NCBI GenBank assembly: GCA_030762935.1
Contig: CM060898.1
Location: 98,835,281 to 98,899,280, forward strand
Direction of reading: 5' to 3'
Source: Hymenopus coronatus
Taxonomy: Eukaryota > Arthropoda > Insecta > Mantodea > Hymenopodidae
DNA length: 64,000 nt
Of the stretch, positions 1-12,105 are shown piece by piece. The notes beneath the pieces were generated by a model that was given only the letters and a program-made list of their open reading frames with translations, was not told the DNA's origin and made no database searches. Position numbers and translations under genes: made by a program. How positions within the stretch are numbered: the first letter of the stretch is position 1; each line of letters begins with the position of its first letter.

Positions 1-523
1 ATACCACACTATGGAGGCGAGCTGATGTTTCTTGCAGAGTAATCGGGAGTTATATAAGCGGAGCTGCCAGGGCCGCAGGAACATAGTTTCGACAGTGGCA
101 GCGCAGTTGGAGTATAGACAATCAAAGTTGTAGTGTGGTTTATTATGTAATTTTAAGAAAAGCATTTACATTTAAATTTTATGGCATTTACATATTGTAT
201 TAAGCCTACATTGCGATTTTGTCACTACAGTACAGAATACTGCTTTTTTACTAATACTACATTTAGTAAAGCTATTATACAAGTTACATTTCACAATACG
301 AACGCCAAATTATCAAATCATTGAATCAAATTGCTTAGAGACATGATCCAATTCATCAATCCCCTCAATTTGACACTCACAGCACAATTTCAATATGATG
401 GATTGGTACAAACATTGTACTGTTTTTAAGCTTAACATTTCATTATAGCTCTTTTCCCATAACAGTTGCTGCTGGTATTAATGGTTCTCTTGCTTTTGAC
501 TATGCTCTCATGTCACTTTTGTG

Positions 524-587
524 AAGGATTGGAGAAATTTGCAGGGACCGAGTATTGCCGCACCCACTTTCGGAAACTCTACAGGTA
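524..587 (+). CDS. Possible internal exon of the upstream gene (weak)
   Basis: A short stretch ends at a good donor (CTACAG|GTAATA) and has acceptor-like AGs at about 524 and 543. In the phase needed to join the next exon (1463), the reading gives PHPLSETLQ at the end, which would continue a helix into DLERLAIEQY. A different frame gives an equally protein-like reading (GTEYCRTHFRKLYR), but that frame runs into a stop when joined to the 1463 exon. I cannot tell which is right, or whether this is an exon at all. Confidence 0.3.
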
Positions 588-1462
588 ATATAGCAAACAT
601 TATTGTAAACTGCCTTACGGACTCATTTCAAATATTATTAAAGAGAACACACATGCCAAATTTAAAATGAAACACGTTCGACATAAAATTCTCAATGTGA
701 AAATTCGATAAATGATTTAAATTGTATTTTATCATATTGGCACCTCCACTTGCCAACCAGGCTAGAATCTTATAAAATAGGTACATGGTATTACCACGTC
801 TTCAATTATCACTGTAAGTACCTGCCATCGTGTATGTCAGTGGATTCAGGAAATATGATTGATTGTTTTTTTCTTTTACTACATGACACTCGCATTATAA
901 GATAGAAAACGAACATATAAAAACATGCATTTCCATCCTTTTTACTTAAATAGTGCCGTGGTACGAGGACGTTACTCTTACAGCCACTGTTGCAATAATT
1001 GTTCTGCCACCCGTAGGTACACAGTCAGGGGCATTGAAGCCAGATATAAATACATCGGCAAGCACACCCTGCCCATTAGGCTAGCATTAAGCTATGCAGT
1101 TGCTTTTTAGCAAGAATTTATTTTTGGAAACTTACTTTGGAGACACTTTCTGACGCTTAGCATATTTCACTGTATCCCATATCACATCTGTAAGAAACAA
1201 GACAATTTAGCATTATCAGGCACTGCATAAAAAAGTTTACACTAACTCAAAGATTTATGTACTCGTACTAAGAAATTAGTTACTTTATGCCGGATGCGAA
1301 TTGTTAGTGTTGCTGTGAGAGAATCCTGATTTTCTTAGACCATAAAGATATTTATGTTCACAAAAATGGTTGATTTATAAGCTTTCAAATATTTCAACAT
1401 CACCCCTGAAGTTATAAGCATCTAAACTATCTTTTCTTATGTTAAAAAACACACTGTTGCAG

Positions 1463-1616
1463 GATCTGGAACGCCTGGCCATTGAACAGTATGAGGCTCC
1501 TACCATGGCCAAGTCACGTCAGCTCACAGTATTTATGGCAATGACAGACGTACAGGAATCGCTGCCACTTTTGTCCAAGAGGCATGTGATCCCTGAAACA
1601 GTGAGAGATCAAGCAG
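1463..1616 (+). CDS. Internal exon of an unrecognised gene
   Basis: The exon lies between a pyrimidine-containing acceptor (ctgttgcag) and a donor (AAGCAG|GTTTGT). It encodes 51 residues, starting DLERLAIEQYEAPTMAKSRQ and ending VIPETVRDQA, in phase 0 at the start and phase 1 at the end. The composition looks like a helical, soluble protein segment; no motif lets me name the family. The phase-1 end matches the exon at 12106, where the split codon gives Glu. The 10.5-kb intron between them is filled with repeats. The role of the protein is unknown to me. Confidence 0.65.
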
Positions 1617-1785
1617 GTTTGTCCAGCACTATTACTTATGTTGTATGATAATCGATCTAATTGCTATTGATATTTAGTGAATGCTTGGCCAATATCTTGA
1701 ACTTAAAAGTTTCGCAAATGAAGGTGAGAAAGGCTATGCCTATCCATCAATCACTCTACCAGAACATGGGAAGTACCACAATTGA

Positions 1786-2080
1786 AGCTGAAGCTGAATG
1801 CCATTTAGGGACGCTATTTAACTGCTTTGGTTCTCAGCATCGCATTCTATACTAGGCGTGAAAGATCGCTTAATTTTGCTCAGAGACCTTTTATCAGGCT
1901 TGAGGTTATTTTACGTGCCGTAAACCTACGATACGGAACCAGTTGCTTTACTTCCCTACCGAACAAAGCCTTACTAAGGAACTTAACGCCCGGAAAAGTC
2001 CATCGTCTCCGCAAGGTTTGAACCCGCAATCTTGGAAATCAAGAGGCTAGCACATTAGCCCTAGATCTCGGAGGACAACA
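1786..2080 (-). mobile_element. SINE family S1, full-length copy
   Basis: A tRNA-derived SINE read on the minus strand. It has a head near 2080 with a B-box-like GGGTTCAAACC (reverse strand, about 2017-2027), and a body ending in the tract found in four other copies here (9.5, 31.9, 35.9 and 39.3 kb). It is flanked by imperfect 13-bp direct repeats at 1773-1785 and 2081-2093 that differ by two C/T transitions, so this copy is fairly old. Confidence 0.8.
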
Positions 2081-2389
2081 GTATCATAATTGATACAATA
2101 AAGTGAAAAAAATAAATAATTGAAAGCACATTATTGCAAAAACAAAACATTATCTGTAAACACAATCGTAGATGAGACATTTGTGACACATTTGTAAATA
2201 GAATAATAGAAGGAGGTAAAAGTCAAAAGCTTATATTATTTATTCCAGGGAATGCTATATCTGGTGCTCCTGATTGTTATGAAATTAAAGATATAAACTA
2301 GGAGCAATTGGAGGATTTAATCAAATTTCCATTCGAAAAATCTTATCCTTTTCATCAATTAATCAATGAATACAACTTGTCATTATGTG

Positions 2390-2625
2390 GAGGCCGCGGC
2401 GTGGATGAGCGATTAGACTACTCGCCTCTCACGTATACAGCCTGAGTTCGATCCCATGTGACCGCATGTAGGATTTGTGTTGGACAAAGCGGAGCAGGGG
2501 CGGGTTTTCTCCGGGTTATCCGATTTCCCCTGTCATCGCATTCCACTGACGCTCCATGCATCACCAGTGTCATCACCGGCGGTGCAATTTGTATTAAATG
2601 CGGGCGCTAAATGCTTAAAAAAAAT
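2390..2625 (+). mobile_element. SINE family S3 copy
   Basis: A tRNA-derived SINE. The B-box-like GAGTTCGATCCC is near 2447, followed by a GC-rich body (GACAAAGCGGAGCAGGGGCG) and a tail rich in CACCGGCGGTGC. The same body is present inverted at 27395-27640, and a short fragment lies at 10080-10125. The GC content is clearly higher than that of the surrounding AT-rich DNA. Confidence 0.7.
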
Positions 2626-2710
2626 GTCTTTATGTTATGCTCCCATAAAAAAGACCTGCATATTCTTCATTGTAGGTCAGTTCCATTTTGAATACATCTA
2701 CAGCGCAAAC

Positions 2711-2890
2711 GAATTGGTCTAGGTGACTCAACTTCTTAAGCGTTGGCTTACTAATTCGAAGGTCACGGGTTCAAACCTGGACTAGACAGATGGTTTTGTA
2801 TATGCTTAAAATCGACAACCTAATGTTGATAGATTAACTGGCATGAAAAAGAACTTCTGCGGGCGAAATTCCGGCACACAGTTGAGCTTA
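2711..2890 (+). mobile_element. SINE family S4 copy with tRNA-like head
   Basis: The head keeps a tRNA-like outline. GTCTAG near 2717 can pair with CTAGAC near 2786, and the T-arm reads CGGGTTCAAACC. The body ends with the tract AACTGGCATG...GCGGGCGAAATTCCGGCAC, which recurs at 56408-56448. It sits about 90 bp after an S3 SINE, so two different SINE families landed next to each other. Confidence 0.6.
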
Positions 2891-2940
2891 TATGCTCCTT
2901 TCAAATGTCAGTGTTGTTAACAATACATGTATATATGTAT

Positions 2941-2942
2941 AT

Positions 2943-2977
<35 letters not shown>

Positions 2978-2978
2978 G
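2941..2978. repeat. (AC)n/(AT)n microsatellite
   Basis: A short dinucleotide tract changes from CACACACA to TATATATA. It has no coding value. Confidence 0.9.
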
Positions 2979-3181
2979 ATATTGTGTTGTTAACAATATA
3001 TATACAACGCAAGCGATGATAATCGAAAACAAGATTGCTACATGTTTATCTATATCTATTATATACACACCAAGCATTGATGTGATTACATACCTCTCAC
3101 GGTATTGCTCAGGTTTCTAAAAAAAAGAAAGAAAAGTGGGTCCGCTTCTAGTACAGAGAAACAGTAACCTTCATTGCTTAC

Positions 3182-3622
3182 AAGTGATTTTTACTTTCTC
3201 TACACGTACTATGTATATAGTGTAACCGTCAAAACTTTCCACACCAAAAATGTAGACACCTTTAAAACATACAATTTGTGTCATACATCGTGGAGTTGGC
3301 TATTTTTGAGATATTGCTTGTTGATAGCTCCACCTTTAAAATACTCATACTTTTCTCATATGGAAATTTGTCAATTCCTGCCTAAACAAACAAAGGTATT
3401 TCAGTCACATAGCAACCAGCTTTTAAAAGATTTGACTATCGATTTAGCCCATGGTATTCACTTATTTCTCTTCTACTTACAAGAAGGAAATTAATAAGAC
3501 CCTTTCTGCTAATATTTTTCTCGATTAGTATCAAGTAAATAGAAAAATAAGCTTCTTAACAATAATTTATTGCAGAAATGTAGAGAAAGTCATGTGAGTG
3601 GAACACATCAGATTTTTTTCAG
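3182..3622 (+). mobile_element. R900 repeat, copy 1 (internally deleted)
   Basis: It begins with TTTTTACTTTCTCTA and ends with TAGAGAAAGTCATGTGAG...CACATCAGATTTTTT, the two ends of the 0.9-kb R900 family best seen at 52242-53140. About half of the interior is missing, from just after the left end to the TAACCGTC tract. No coding region is seen. Confidence 0.75.
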
Positions 3623-3653
3623 TGGCAACACTTAGCATAAATTTGCAATTGCA

Positions 3654-4923
3654 CGAGGTAGATTGCAAAAGTTTTCGGCCTCACCCTGAAAATGAACGAA
3701 AACGTTATAATACCTCGAGGAGGGCTAAGGATCTGTTAGGATGCGCACATATGAATTTCAGCCTGCTACTGGCCACTGTGGTGCGGTGGCTCTCGTTTGA
3801 GTGAGGTGTACAATCGATTGTCAGGCGGTGATAAAGTTCCTGACAAAGAAGGGCTTGCACAGCTGAAATCAAATGCCTCTTGGAGGGTGTTTATGGTGAT
3901 GCTTCCCATTTATATTCCATGATGATCTAAAGATGAAAGATGATCTAAACAATTTCGTTTGGTCAGAGAGAGTATCTCTGATGGTCCACTTGTTGGTTGA
4001 TCTGTTGAGGTGGTGAATGAGGAAACCATCGACATTGTTGAAGGTGAAGTGCTGAGTCACAGGCGGCCGAAACTCAAGGAAATCTCAACAAATTTGGGGT
4101 TGTTTAAAACAACTGGTCATTCATGATCACTTACACATGAAAAAGGCCGGTTCAAGATGGGTTCCCAGACTTCTCTCTGCAGTTCAGAAGCAGCAGCGAG
4201 TGATTTGTTGCACCAAGTTTTTGGAGATTTGCCTGTGCAACCAAAAAGAAGCACTGGAATTCATTGTTACAGGGGATACAATTATGGTTCTTTATTATGA
4301 TTCTGTGTCGAAAAAAAATCTCTTGAATGGTGTAAACCGGTTGAAGCTCCACCAAGAAAGGCAAAGGTCACTCAATCCACAACAAAGATCATGTAAACAC
4401 ATTTCTAGGATTCGAGAGGAATTCTCCTCGTGGATTTCAAAGAACGAAATACCACTGTGAATGCACAATAGTATGCTTCACTTAAACAGAAATTGCCGAT
4501 TCCATCAAACAAAAGAGATGAGGAAGATTGTCAGATGGTGTTCGTCTTCTCCATGACAATGCGCCAGTAACAAGGCTGTAATCGTAAATGTTGAAGTAAA
4601 GAATGTGGCTTCAAAAAGATTAATTATCCACACCAGAGTCCAGATCTGGTCTCTATTGGCCATTATCTCTTCTCCAAGCAGCAAAAAGCTCTTTGGAGAA
4701 GGACATTTTATGATGGTGATAATGAAAATGAAGAGAAATCTAGTGTAATTAGTAGACATTTTGCCAAATAAGAACTATACTATTGTTTGCGAGACACAAT
4801 GATTGTTAATCCTCAGATATGAAAAGTGCATTGTAACAAAGGTTGTATTGAAAAATAACAATTTGTTTTATTTTTGTAATGTTAAAAAAGTAATCGGGCC
4901 GGAAACTTTCGAAACTTACCTCG
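3654..4923 (+). mobile_element. mariner-family transposon, degraded
   Basis: The ends are inverted repeats of about 28 bp: CGAGGTAGATTGCAAAAG on the left and, reversed, CGAGGTAAGTTTCGAAAG on the right. The right flank is TA (4924-4925) and the left flank has decayed to CA. The 1270-bp length is normal for mariner. The interior encodes a transposase in shifting frames: HMKKAGSRWVPRLLS near 4137, VTGDTIMVLYYDSVSK near 4264 (first catalytic Asp kept), LLHDNAP near 4545, and HQSPDLV near 4633, the usual third Asp of a DD34D enzyme. Several frameshifts make it a pseudogene. Confidence 0.85.
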
Positions 4924-4960
4924 TATCACAAAACATTGGTGTGCCGGTCGACGTTTATGG

Positions 4961-5131
4961 CGACTACTACTACTACTACTACCCCTACCACCACCGCCGC
5001 CACTGCCACTGCCACTGCCACTGCCACTACCACTACCACTACCACCACGACGACTACTACGACGACTACGACGACTACGTCTACGACTACTACTACGACT
5101 ACGACTACGACTACTACTACTTCTTATATTA

Positions 5132-5204
<73 letters not shown>
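4961..5204. repeat. Compound trinucleotide microsatellite (TAC/CAC/GAC then TTA)
   Basis: About 165 bp of TAC, CAC, TGC-CAC and GAC triplets is followed by about 77 bp of (TTA)n. All six frames stay open as homopolymer-like peptides (Tyr, Thr, Asn, Ser/Arg). These open frames are artefacts of the repeat and are not genes. The tract directly follows the right end of the mariner element. Confidence 0.95.
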
Positions 5205-5622
5205 CTAATCTATCATTGCGTAGCTTAGGCTCATTACAGGTTTCACTATTTCTGTTCCTAATGAAAGTGTCAGCCGGTCTATAATATGACAGTAAATGCA
5301 AGAATCTCTAGGGAGACTTAAGTTTTTAAATCTTAGTATCTAAGTAAAGTAAATCAAATAGGTAAAGCGCTCAGAAATTAAGGAAAAGTTAACTTCCTCC
5401 TTAAAGTAAAAACATCGTTGTGGAAAAAGAAGCACTGCGATTATTGAACTATTAAACAAGAAGATTTGTTGAAGTACTGTAAGGAGTCTATCAAACAAAT
5501 CATTATACAGATGTAAAAATTTAGCATTATACAAATAACACTTCTACCGTATACACATCTGTGTTAAAATTTTGAGCACCACCATTCCTGATTTCCAAAA
5601 CCTGTTATAACAACAGGTTGTC

Positions 5623-5624
<2 letters not shown>

Positions 5625-5673
<49 letters not shown>
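5625..5673. repeat. (AAT)n microsatellite
   Basis: About sixteen AAT units. The minus-strand Leu-rich open frame across it is repeat-derived. Confidence 0.95.
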
Positions 5674-5674
<1 letters not shown>

Positions 5675-6472
5675 GTATTGTCATGTTGATAAATACACTA
5701 TAAAATACATTACCATGATGCTTCTTCTTCACCCACTATTGTTTTTATGATTATTTTAAATGAATATTTGCTTTGTTGTGTTCTTGGCGGAATAATACTT
5801 TGGTTTAACACAAGGAAACAAAGTATAGCTATCAGTTAGAAAGGTGGAGTTATTGAAAAATGCAATACCATTTCCGGGATTTCAACCACCAATCTCCCGG
5901 TCTCCATCCGGTTGTGCTAATATGAGAACATGCCGACATGAATTACATTCGCCCAAATGATTTATACTTTTTCCAATAAACCACAAATAAATGTCGGTGT
6001 GACTACCTAACGAACTCCAGTCCTACACACAGATTGTGTGGAAAAATAATTAATTGACACTATGGCTATAAGGGTTTAATACGATTCCATCATCGGGCAT
6101 TGTATGGAGATCTGGACGGCTTACTTACCTATGTTTAAAGTTATACATAGGATTTTTTAAAAACGAGTGCTGAAATTTTAGGTATGTTTTCAATTGCGGA
6201 ACATCCCTTAAGGTATTATTCACAAGCTGCTGCGACCCTGGCAGCTAGAGGACACTAGTTTATGATGGGAAGGACTCCGCATGCGTACCATAGAAAATCA
6301 CCACCAAAATAGCTGCAAATGCGCACGTGTAAAGTCACTGACTAATTATCAAATCCTTCCAGTCACAATCCTAATGCTTCTATAGATTCGAAAGGTATGC
6401 CTTAAACAGGCAACTGTGACAACTTCCTTATCCTCATTCACCTCATCTTAATTACTCGTTCTATATTCTCCA
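5674..6472. other. Intronic DNA, no feature recognised
   Basis: Unique-looking AT-rich sequence between the AAT array and the S5 SINE. I see no splice-bounded coding stretch and no repeat shared with the rest of the window. Confidence 0.5.
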
Positions 6473-6995
6473 TAACTGAACATTTGTTAACAATAGCTCC
6501 ATGGCACGACAGCTGCCCACCGCTGCATCCCCCATCACGGTCCATGACAGACGTCATGGATGGGGTACAGTGTTAGAGGGTGAAACGTGGTCAGCGCCTC
6601 GAATCCCTCCCGTCAGGTTAATGCAGTCCCCATGACCTGGAGCCGCTACTTCTCCATATATCCACACTTATAACTGAACATTTGTTAACAATAGCTCCAT
6701 GGCACGACAGCTGCCCACCGCTGCATCCCCCATCACGGTCCATGACAGTGTTAGAGGGTGAGACGTGGTCAGCGCCTCGAATCCCTCCCGTCAGGTTAAT
6801 GCAGTCCCCATGACCTTGAGCCGCTACTTCTCCATCAAGTAGTACCTTAATTTACCCCCCAAGGACCTCACGATGCTGAGGGCACCCCGGTACAGGTCTC
6901 CCAGCGTGGGAAAATTCCACACGCCGATACTAGGAATCGAACCCAGGTCTCCCGCTTGGCATGCAGCTGGCTACCACCGCGCTAAGGAGATGAAC
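6473..6995 (-). mobile_element. SINE family S5 with tandemly duplicated body
   Basis: Read on the minus strand, the tRNA-like head is near 6990 (TAGCGCGGTGGTAGCC) and the B box is GGGTTCGATTCC near 6935. The 3' body occurs twice in tandem, at 6473-6658 and 6671-6835 (198-bp period). The two copies are nearly identical except that the first carries about 20 extra bases (near 6550-6570). The near identity points to a recent duplication. Confidence 0.75.
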
Positions 6996-7059
6996 CTCTG
7001 AAAATTTGTTGCACTTAATGTTTAAGTAAAAGAATGCATAAGCTATACACAAATCATTA

Positions 7060-8340
7060 AGGTATTTCTATATTTGTTACGTGATGTTTAGTGCAGTACT
7101 ATATGATTGGTTTTCGACGAGTTTTTCAATATAGTACGTGATGTCTGTCGCGTTACACATTTTACACGCATAGTTGTCGATTTGTTGGTGGTAATATTTT
7201 GTTTTACAGGCATTGGTGTGGCAGTCCGTACACAACCAGTGAATTAAACAAGTGTCGAATGTCTTGGTTGGTTTCAACGGAAAATCTGTTAATCATGGCT
7301 TCCGTCGCTTAGAAGTCGGTCGGCATTTCTCCTGTTTTGTTTCCCTTTCTAGCAGGCATCTTTTACAGTGTTCTATATTGGGAGTAGAAACCTTATCCTC
7401 AAGTCTTCTATTAGGAAAGTTTCTTTAACAGGCTCATCAGTCATCACCAACCTGGATATCGTCTATCTGATACGCAGTACTATTTTTAGAAAACTTGCTT
7501 TTACTGCTTCCAAGGTGGATATTTCTAATACCAAATTTTTTCACATTATTTGGACATATATTACGATTGAGCTTATTTTAATATGGGCAGCTATATTGCT
7601 GTTTATAGATAGAGTTTGTTGAGGTTTTGATGTCATACAACGCTTTTGAATTTGCTGTTGCTCTCAATTCCACGTGAATTCTGAAGGATTTTATAGGGCT
7701 TGAAGCATTGTGGTTATGTATTTAAAAGAGTTTATTGTATTTAGTGATGTTTCCAAAAATGATTTCGTCTTCTTGATTCTTTTCTCCTCATATTCTGAAA
7801 GTCGTTTTATCTGTTTTCTCTCTGTTTATGATCAGTTTATTTTCCTTTGACCATTCCCCAGGTAACTTAATAGGTATTTGTAGCTCCGACTTATTACTTA
7901 ATTTGATCTCCATATCACAACATAAAGATATCGTTTATATAGGTTCTACCTAATTTCTTATCGAGTTTACGCCATAGATTGCTATATTGAAGAGGAAATG
8001 GCTGATGGGGTCCTCTTATAAATTTTCATTTGTTTGGACAATTCTTTTTGAAGTCGCAACACAATCAACTTGTAGATTGTATTTGTGGAAGTAAATTACG
8101 TATTAAAAGCACTGTCATTTGCTCTAATTTTGATAAAATTATTTTTCTACGTAGTAGGTCAAATGTTTTCCGGTGTGAAAATTTCCTCTTAGTGTTTTGA
8201 TGCTTTCTTCTGCCATCTATCAGGTTTCTGACTATCTATAGCGCGTTTCTCCATGCTCTGAAAACATATATCAGGATGTACTGTTCACTTATTTTCATCA
8301 GTCTTTTTCACAAGGCTTGTCAATATCTTGAGAGAGCAAA
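7060..8340 (-). pseudogene. Decayed LINE reverse transcriptase, C-terminal part
   Basis: On the minus strand, broken frames give a non-LTR reverse-transcriptase thumb and C-terminal region. Seen are KENKLIINREKTDKTTF near 7830, SFRIHVELRATANSKALYDIK near 7670, a tract matching the ETF-IEDLRI-LL type near 7420, and DAMINR.S.ETN near 7290, followed by a Cys-containing end. Stops and indels occur every 30-60 codons. The clade cannot be fixed by eye. The ORFs at 7077-7277 (minus) and 7368-7622 (plus) are only fragments or shadows of it. Confidence 0.6.
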
Positions 8341-8399
8341 TTTCAAGAATTATCCCTCTGTAGGAGTTAAACTACACTTAATGGGTTAACTAAATACGC

Positions 8400-9480
8400 C
8401 CAGTTTAGAAAGTAATCTTACACTTAATGTCCTTGAACGAGACATATATTTATAATTTTCGTTATATTAAAAGTGAGAAAAACAAAAGAAAATAGATGAC
8501 TATTCAGATGACTTTTAATATATAAACCACATCTTGCTATTGTATTAATTTTAGGTAATCAACCTAGAAATACTTTCAAATTAGGTAGTTGGACTTGTTT
8601 CAGGAAAGTAGAAGAAGATCAATTGATTTTACATATTTATGTAGGAATCGAGTAACAGGTGATGGACAAGTAAAGATTCGAAGGAGAATGACCGCGTTGG
8701 GTACGTGTTGCAGCTGTCGGATCCAAGCACAACGATGAATGTAAATTCGTTCCTATGTTTTTACACAGCATCACGTTCTAATATCATTGCAGGCCTTAAT
8801 ATTCAGTTTTAGAGATTAGCTTTTACATAATTAATTTAAATAACTAAAATTGTTTACTTGTGATTAAGTTATCCTATATTTTCTTAGTAATCTGTGTCAG
8901 TCTACACAGATTAATAGAAAGTTACATATTAAACTAGCGGAATTACAGTTGGTTGAAATAAAATTAATTATCAAACGCTTACTGAGCAAAATGACTTTTC
9001 TTTATCATTTTTGCCTTTTTGGAATGCCACCACTAGAATATGATTTGTACATAACTGTAATCTACGATTTGTTCCCACGACTCCAGCGAATTGTGAAATA
9101 TTACCTATAGATATTTTGAATTATACTTTGAATTTCAATGAAGTTTCACAAATAGTTGTTTTAAATTTAAGTATGTATGCAACTTTCTGGACATGCATGG
9201 AAGCTGTAACCTTTGATACACCATTGACAAATATAAAAAATAACGATTTGATAAATTCTTGTTGCGTAAAAACGCAACGCCGCAGCAACCATGAATTAGT
9301 TTGACAGGATTATTTCCATCTTCTTTGTGGTAACCTCTCTTCGATTTATTATGATAAAAAATTATCTACCTTTTTCATTATACCATATCTCTTATGAAAC
9401 GTTTTCTTCTAGATCTTCAAAATAATGGTTTATGATCTGTAATTACCTAACATAGATTCCATATTTTAGAGATATTCTAA
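8400..9480. other. Intronic DNA, no feature recognised
   Basis: AT-rich sequence with no repeat shared elsewhere in the window and no supported exon. Confidence 0.5.
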
Positions 9481-9499
9481 ATGCGTATGTTCCGCATTG

Positions 9500-9762
9500 A
9501 AAGCCGCCCTCCCAAGGTAGCCTGTTCAAATCTGGTGGAAGACGATGGATTTTTTCGGGCTTAAAATCCTTAGCATGGCTTTCTTCGAAGAAAGTAAAGC
9601 CATTTGACCCGTGTCATAGATTTACGGCACGTAAAAGAACTTCAAGCCTGATAAAGAGGCCTCTGAGCAAAAATAAGCGGTCTTTCACGCCCAGTACAGA
9701 ATGGGACGCTGAAAACCATAGTAGTTAAATAGCATCCATAAATAAAGCTCCATTTTATTTCG
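9500..9762 (+). mobile_element. SINE family S1 copy, head partly deleted
   Basis: The B-box region (CTGTTCAAATCTGG near 9525) and the full S1 body are present in plus orientation. The upstream part of the tRNA-like head is missing. Possible short direct repeats are GCATTGAAA near 9497 and GCATTAAAT near 9764, but they are weak. Confidence 0.75.
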
Positions 9763-10454
9763 GCATTAAATGCTTTCGCAGGTGATTGCAAATTTGACAT
9801 TTTTAGTTTAAAGACTCCAATTTTAGCGTTCAAATGATCGAAGGATATAATAAAATTGGTTAGGTTAACGATGTTCAATTAATTGAAATTACAAAATAAA
9901 AGTTGTGAAGAAAATTATTGACGCGTTAATATAACAATGAGGAACGTAAAGCTAACCAATATTCCTACAAACAGAAATGAAATACTGCGTGTCTTTATAT
10001 GCATCTAATCGTAAAACCGAATCTATGACAAGCTTATTTACAACATGGCAACACCGACCAAGGTTGGTTCCAGGATTTCTTTTGATAATGTTTAACACCC
10101 GCTTTTACTACCATGGCACCGCAGGCAACGATTCCAGGATTTTTAGGAGGTACCCCCTGGCTCACAAAATTTAGCATTCAGTTTAAAATACTGGGGAAGC
10201 GCATCGTAAAAGAGGTAAATTAAATACTATTATATCTGGCACTAATAATGTTTATTACATTTTCAACCACTAATCGAAATGCATGGGATATATTCTAAAA
10301 TAGTTTTTAATTAAGCAATGTAGAAGTAAAAACTTCCAGTAATTTACTTGCATTAAAAAAACTCCTTATGCCCATGTAAATAGAATCCTCTTTTCCAAAT
10401 ATATTTTTAGTTAAATACCAAATTCGCCACCTTTCCCCGCTAAAATCTGCTTAG

Positions 10455-10597
10455 AGAACGATGACGATGGGAGTGAAGTGACATCAACTGTAGGCTCTTG
10501 TACTGAAGGCCAAGATGTTTCATTACTTAGTTCCGCTATTGGAGAAAAGTCATCCATCATTCTCTTCTTAACAATTATGAAACGATACACTTTCTAA
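10455..10597 (+). CDS. Candidate alternative terminal exon of the upstream gene
   Basis: A pyrimidine-rich acceptor (CCTTTCCCCGC...TGCTTAG) precedes an open frame. If spliced from the phase-1 donor at 1616, it reads E-NDDDGSEVTSTVGS...SSAIGEKSS and stops at TAA 10595-10597. The acidic, Ser-rich composition is coding-like. No donor of the right phase is visible for splicing on to 12106, so if it is real it would give a different, shorter C-terminus. An ATTAAA lies about 85 bp downstream. It could equally be chance. Confidence 0.25.
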
Positions 10598-10599
10598 GA

Positions 10600-12100
10600 T
10601 TCCAGCAAAAGAGTAAACGTAATCGTCACAAGATGGCGAGTAAGCATAGGCGTTGGAATCATAACCAGGAATTTCCAAGCATTAAAGTCCGGGCGAAAGT
10701 AAATTAGTTTGAATTGTTAACGGGCTTTACACTGCACTGTTATAAATATCAAACCATTTTCGTACCCTTGCTCAGTATATTGGCATATGTAGACCACTTC
10801 CCAGAATGTCTTTTATCTGCGTCAGTATCTCATAGCTGCTGCTGTATACATTATATGTGTTCATGATATTTTGAGTGTATCTGACTTGAAGCCAGCTGCC
10901 TAAGGATACATTAGTCTGTTCAAAACAATGTGTAACTGCTGCCCCTGCTACTACAACGCGTGCTTTCATTCACTAACCTTCCCTTTTGGCTCAGCAGACC
11001 TGGGTAAGTCAGAAAACACAGGCTACGCATATAAGGTTAAGGAAGCAAGGTACAATAGTCATGTTTTATTTACCACATGTAAATTAATGGTACTTAAGAT
11101 CATGTGTATAGTCCAGTGATTAACCTATATTTACGTTTTGTTATACTATAGGCTGTATCTTTTTATTAATTTTTTGCTTTGTGTAGAGGGGGCGTGCAAA
11201 CACCCCAAAATCCGCCCCTAACTGACGGCAAGCATAAAACAACTGGATGCTGATAACGTCATTTTATCTGTCTCCTGCCACTCTCTGAACTTAATTAATT
11301 TCAGCGTGTGGCCAAAACTCGCTACAATATTATCTGTTAATAAGTAATACACATGTATATGAAAACCCCTAATTGGCCCTACTAAGTTTTCATATATTTG
11401 GAAATGAAATATTAATACAGATCTTACTTTCACATTCCTTGCAGATAACTTTAAAGATGAAACAAATGTTTACACATCCATTATTCCAATCTTCTTTTCG
11501 CTTTATCCGCTATATAATGTCTCTGAAATGTGGAATTGATTATATAAATTAGAATTAAGGTAAAGTGGCATCCATAATAACCAGTTCTTTTCATCTCTAA
11601 GGATGATTTAATTGGTTTTCAAGTTGCAGTAAACTCGAACAATCTACTGTTCTTGCTGTCGCTGTAATAAGGATTAGTGTGTTAAGTTAATTGTATAACT
11701 ATTTGAAAGTAGTGAATAAAGTATTTTATTCTAGATATAGTTAAAACAGTGGTTTCATTTCTAACCCAATACATTCTCGACGTTAGCAGCGAGCACACAG
11801 TTTAACATGGTGTCCTTAGGAAGAATAAAAGAAAATAAAGAGACCCGCTTTACGTATTTCATCCTAGAGTGAGCAGGCATAGAATTCAGTGAAAAAAATA
11901 AGATGGCATTTATATTTTAATCTTCGGTTGTTTTGTCTAAAACTGTAACAATAAATAAAAGGTTATTTAAATCTTTTACTTACAATTTTTCGTTCATGAC
12001 TACGTTCACTTCCTACTTCTATGCACATGGAATTTGTTCATATAATTGTGTAATTATTGTTTAGAAATTATTCTTAGCAAACCAAGAATTTGTGGTTTGT
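10600..12100. other. Intronic DNA, no feature recognised
   Basis: AT-rich sequence between the candidate exon and the last exon. It includes several AATAAA-like words and no coding stretch that I can support. Confidence 0.5.
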
Positions 12101-12105
12101 TGCAG

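Noticed and set aside
2711..2790. Possible functional tRNA gene
   Set aside because: Acceptor-stem pairing and a T-arm exist, but the anticodon arm is poor and a SINE body follows directly; better read as a SINE head.
4803..5301. Long overlapping open frames (up to 141 aa) on both strands
   Set aside because: They are made of Tyr, Thr, Asn or Ser/Arg runs read from a trinucleotide microsatellite; no unique protein sequence remains outside it.
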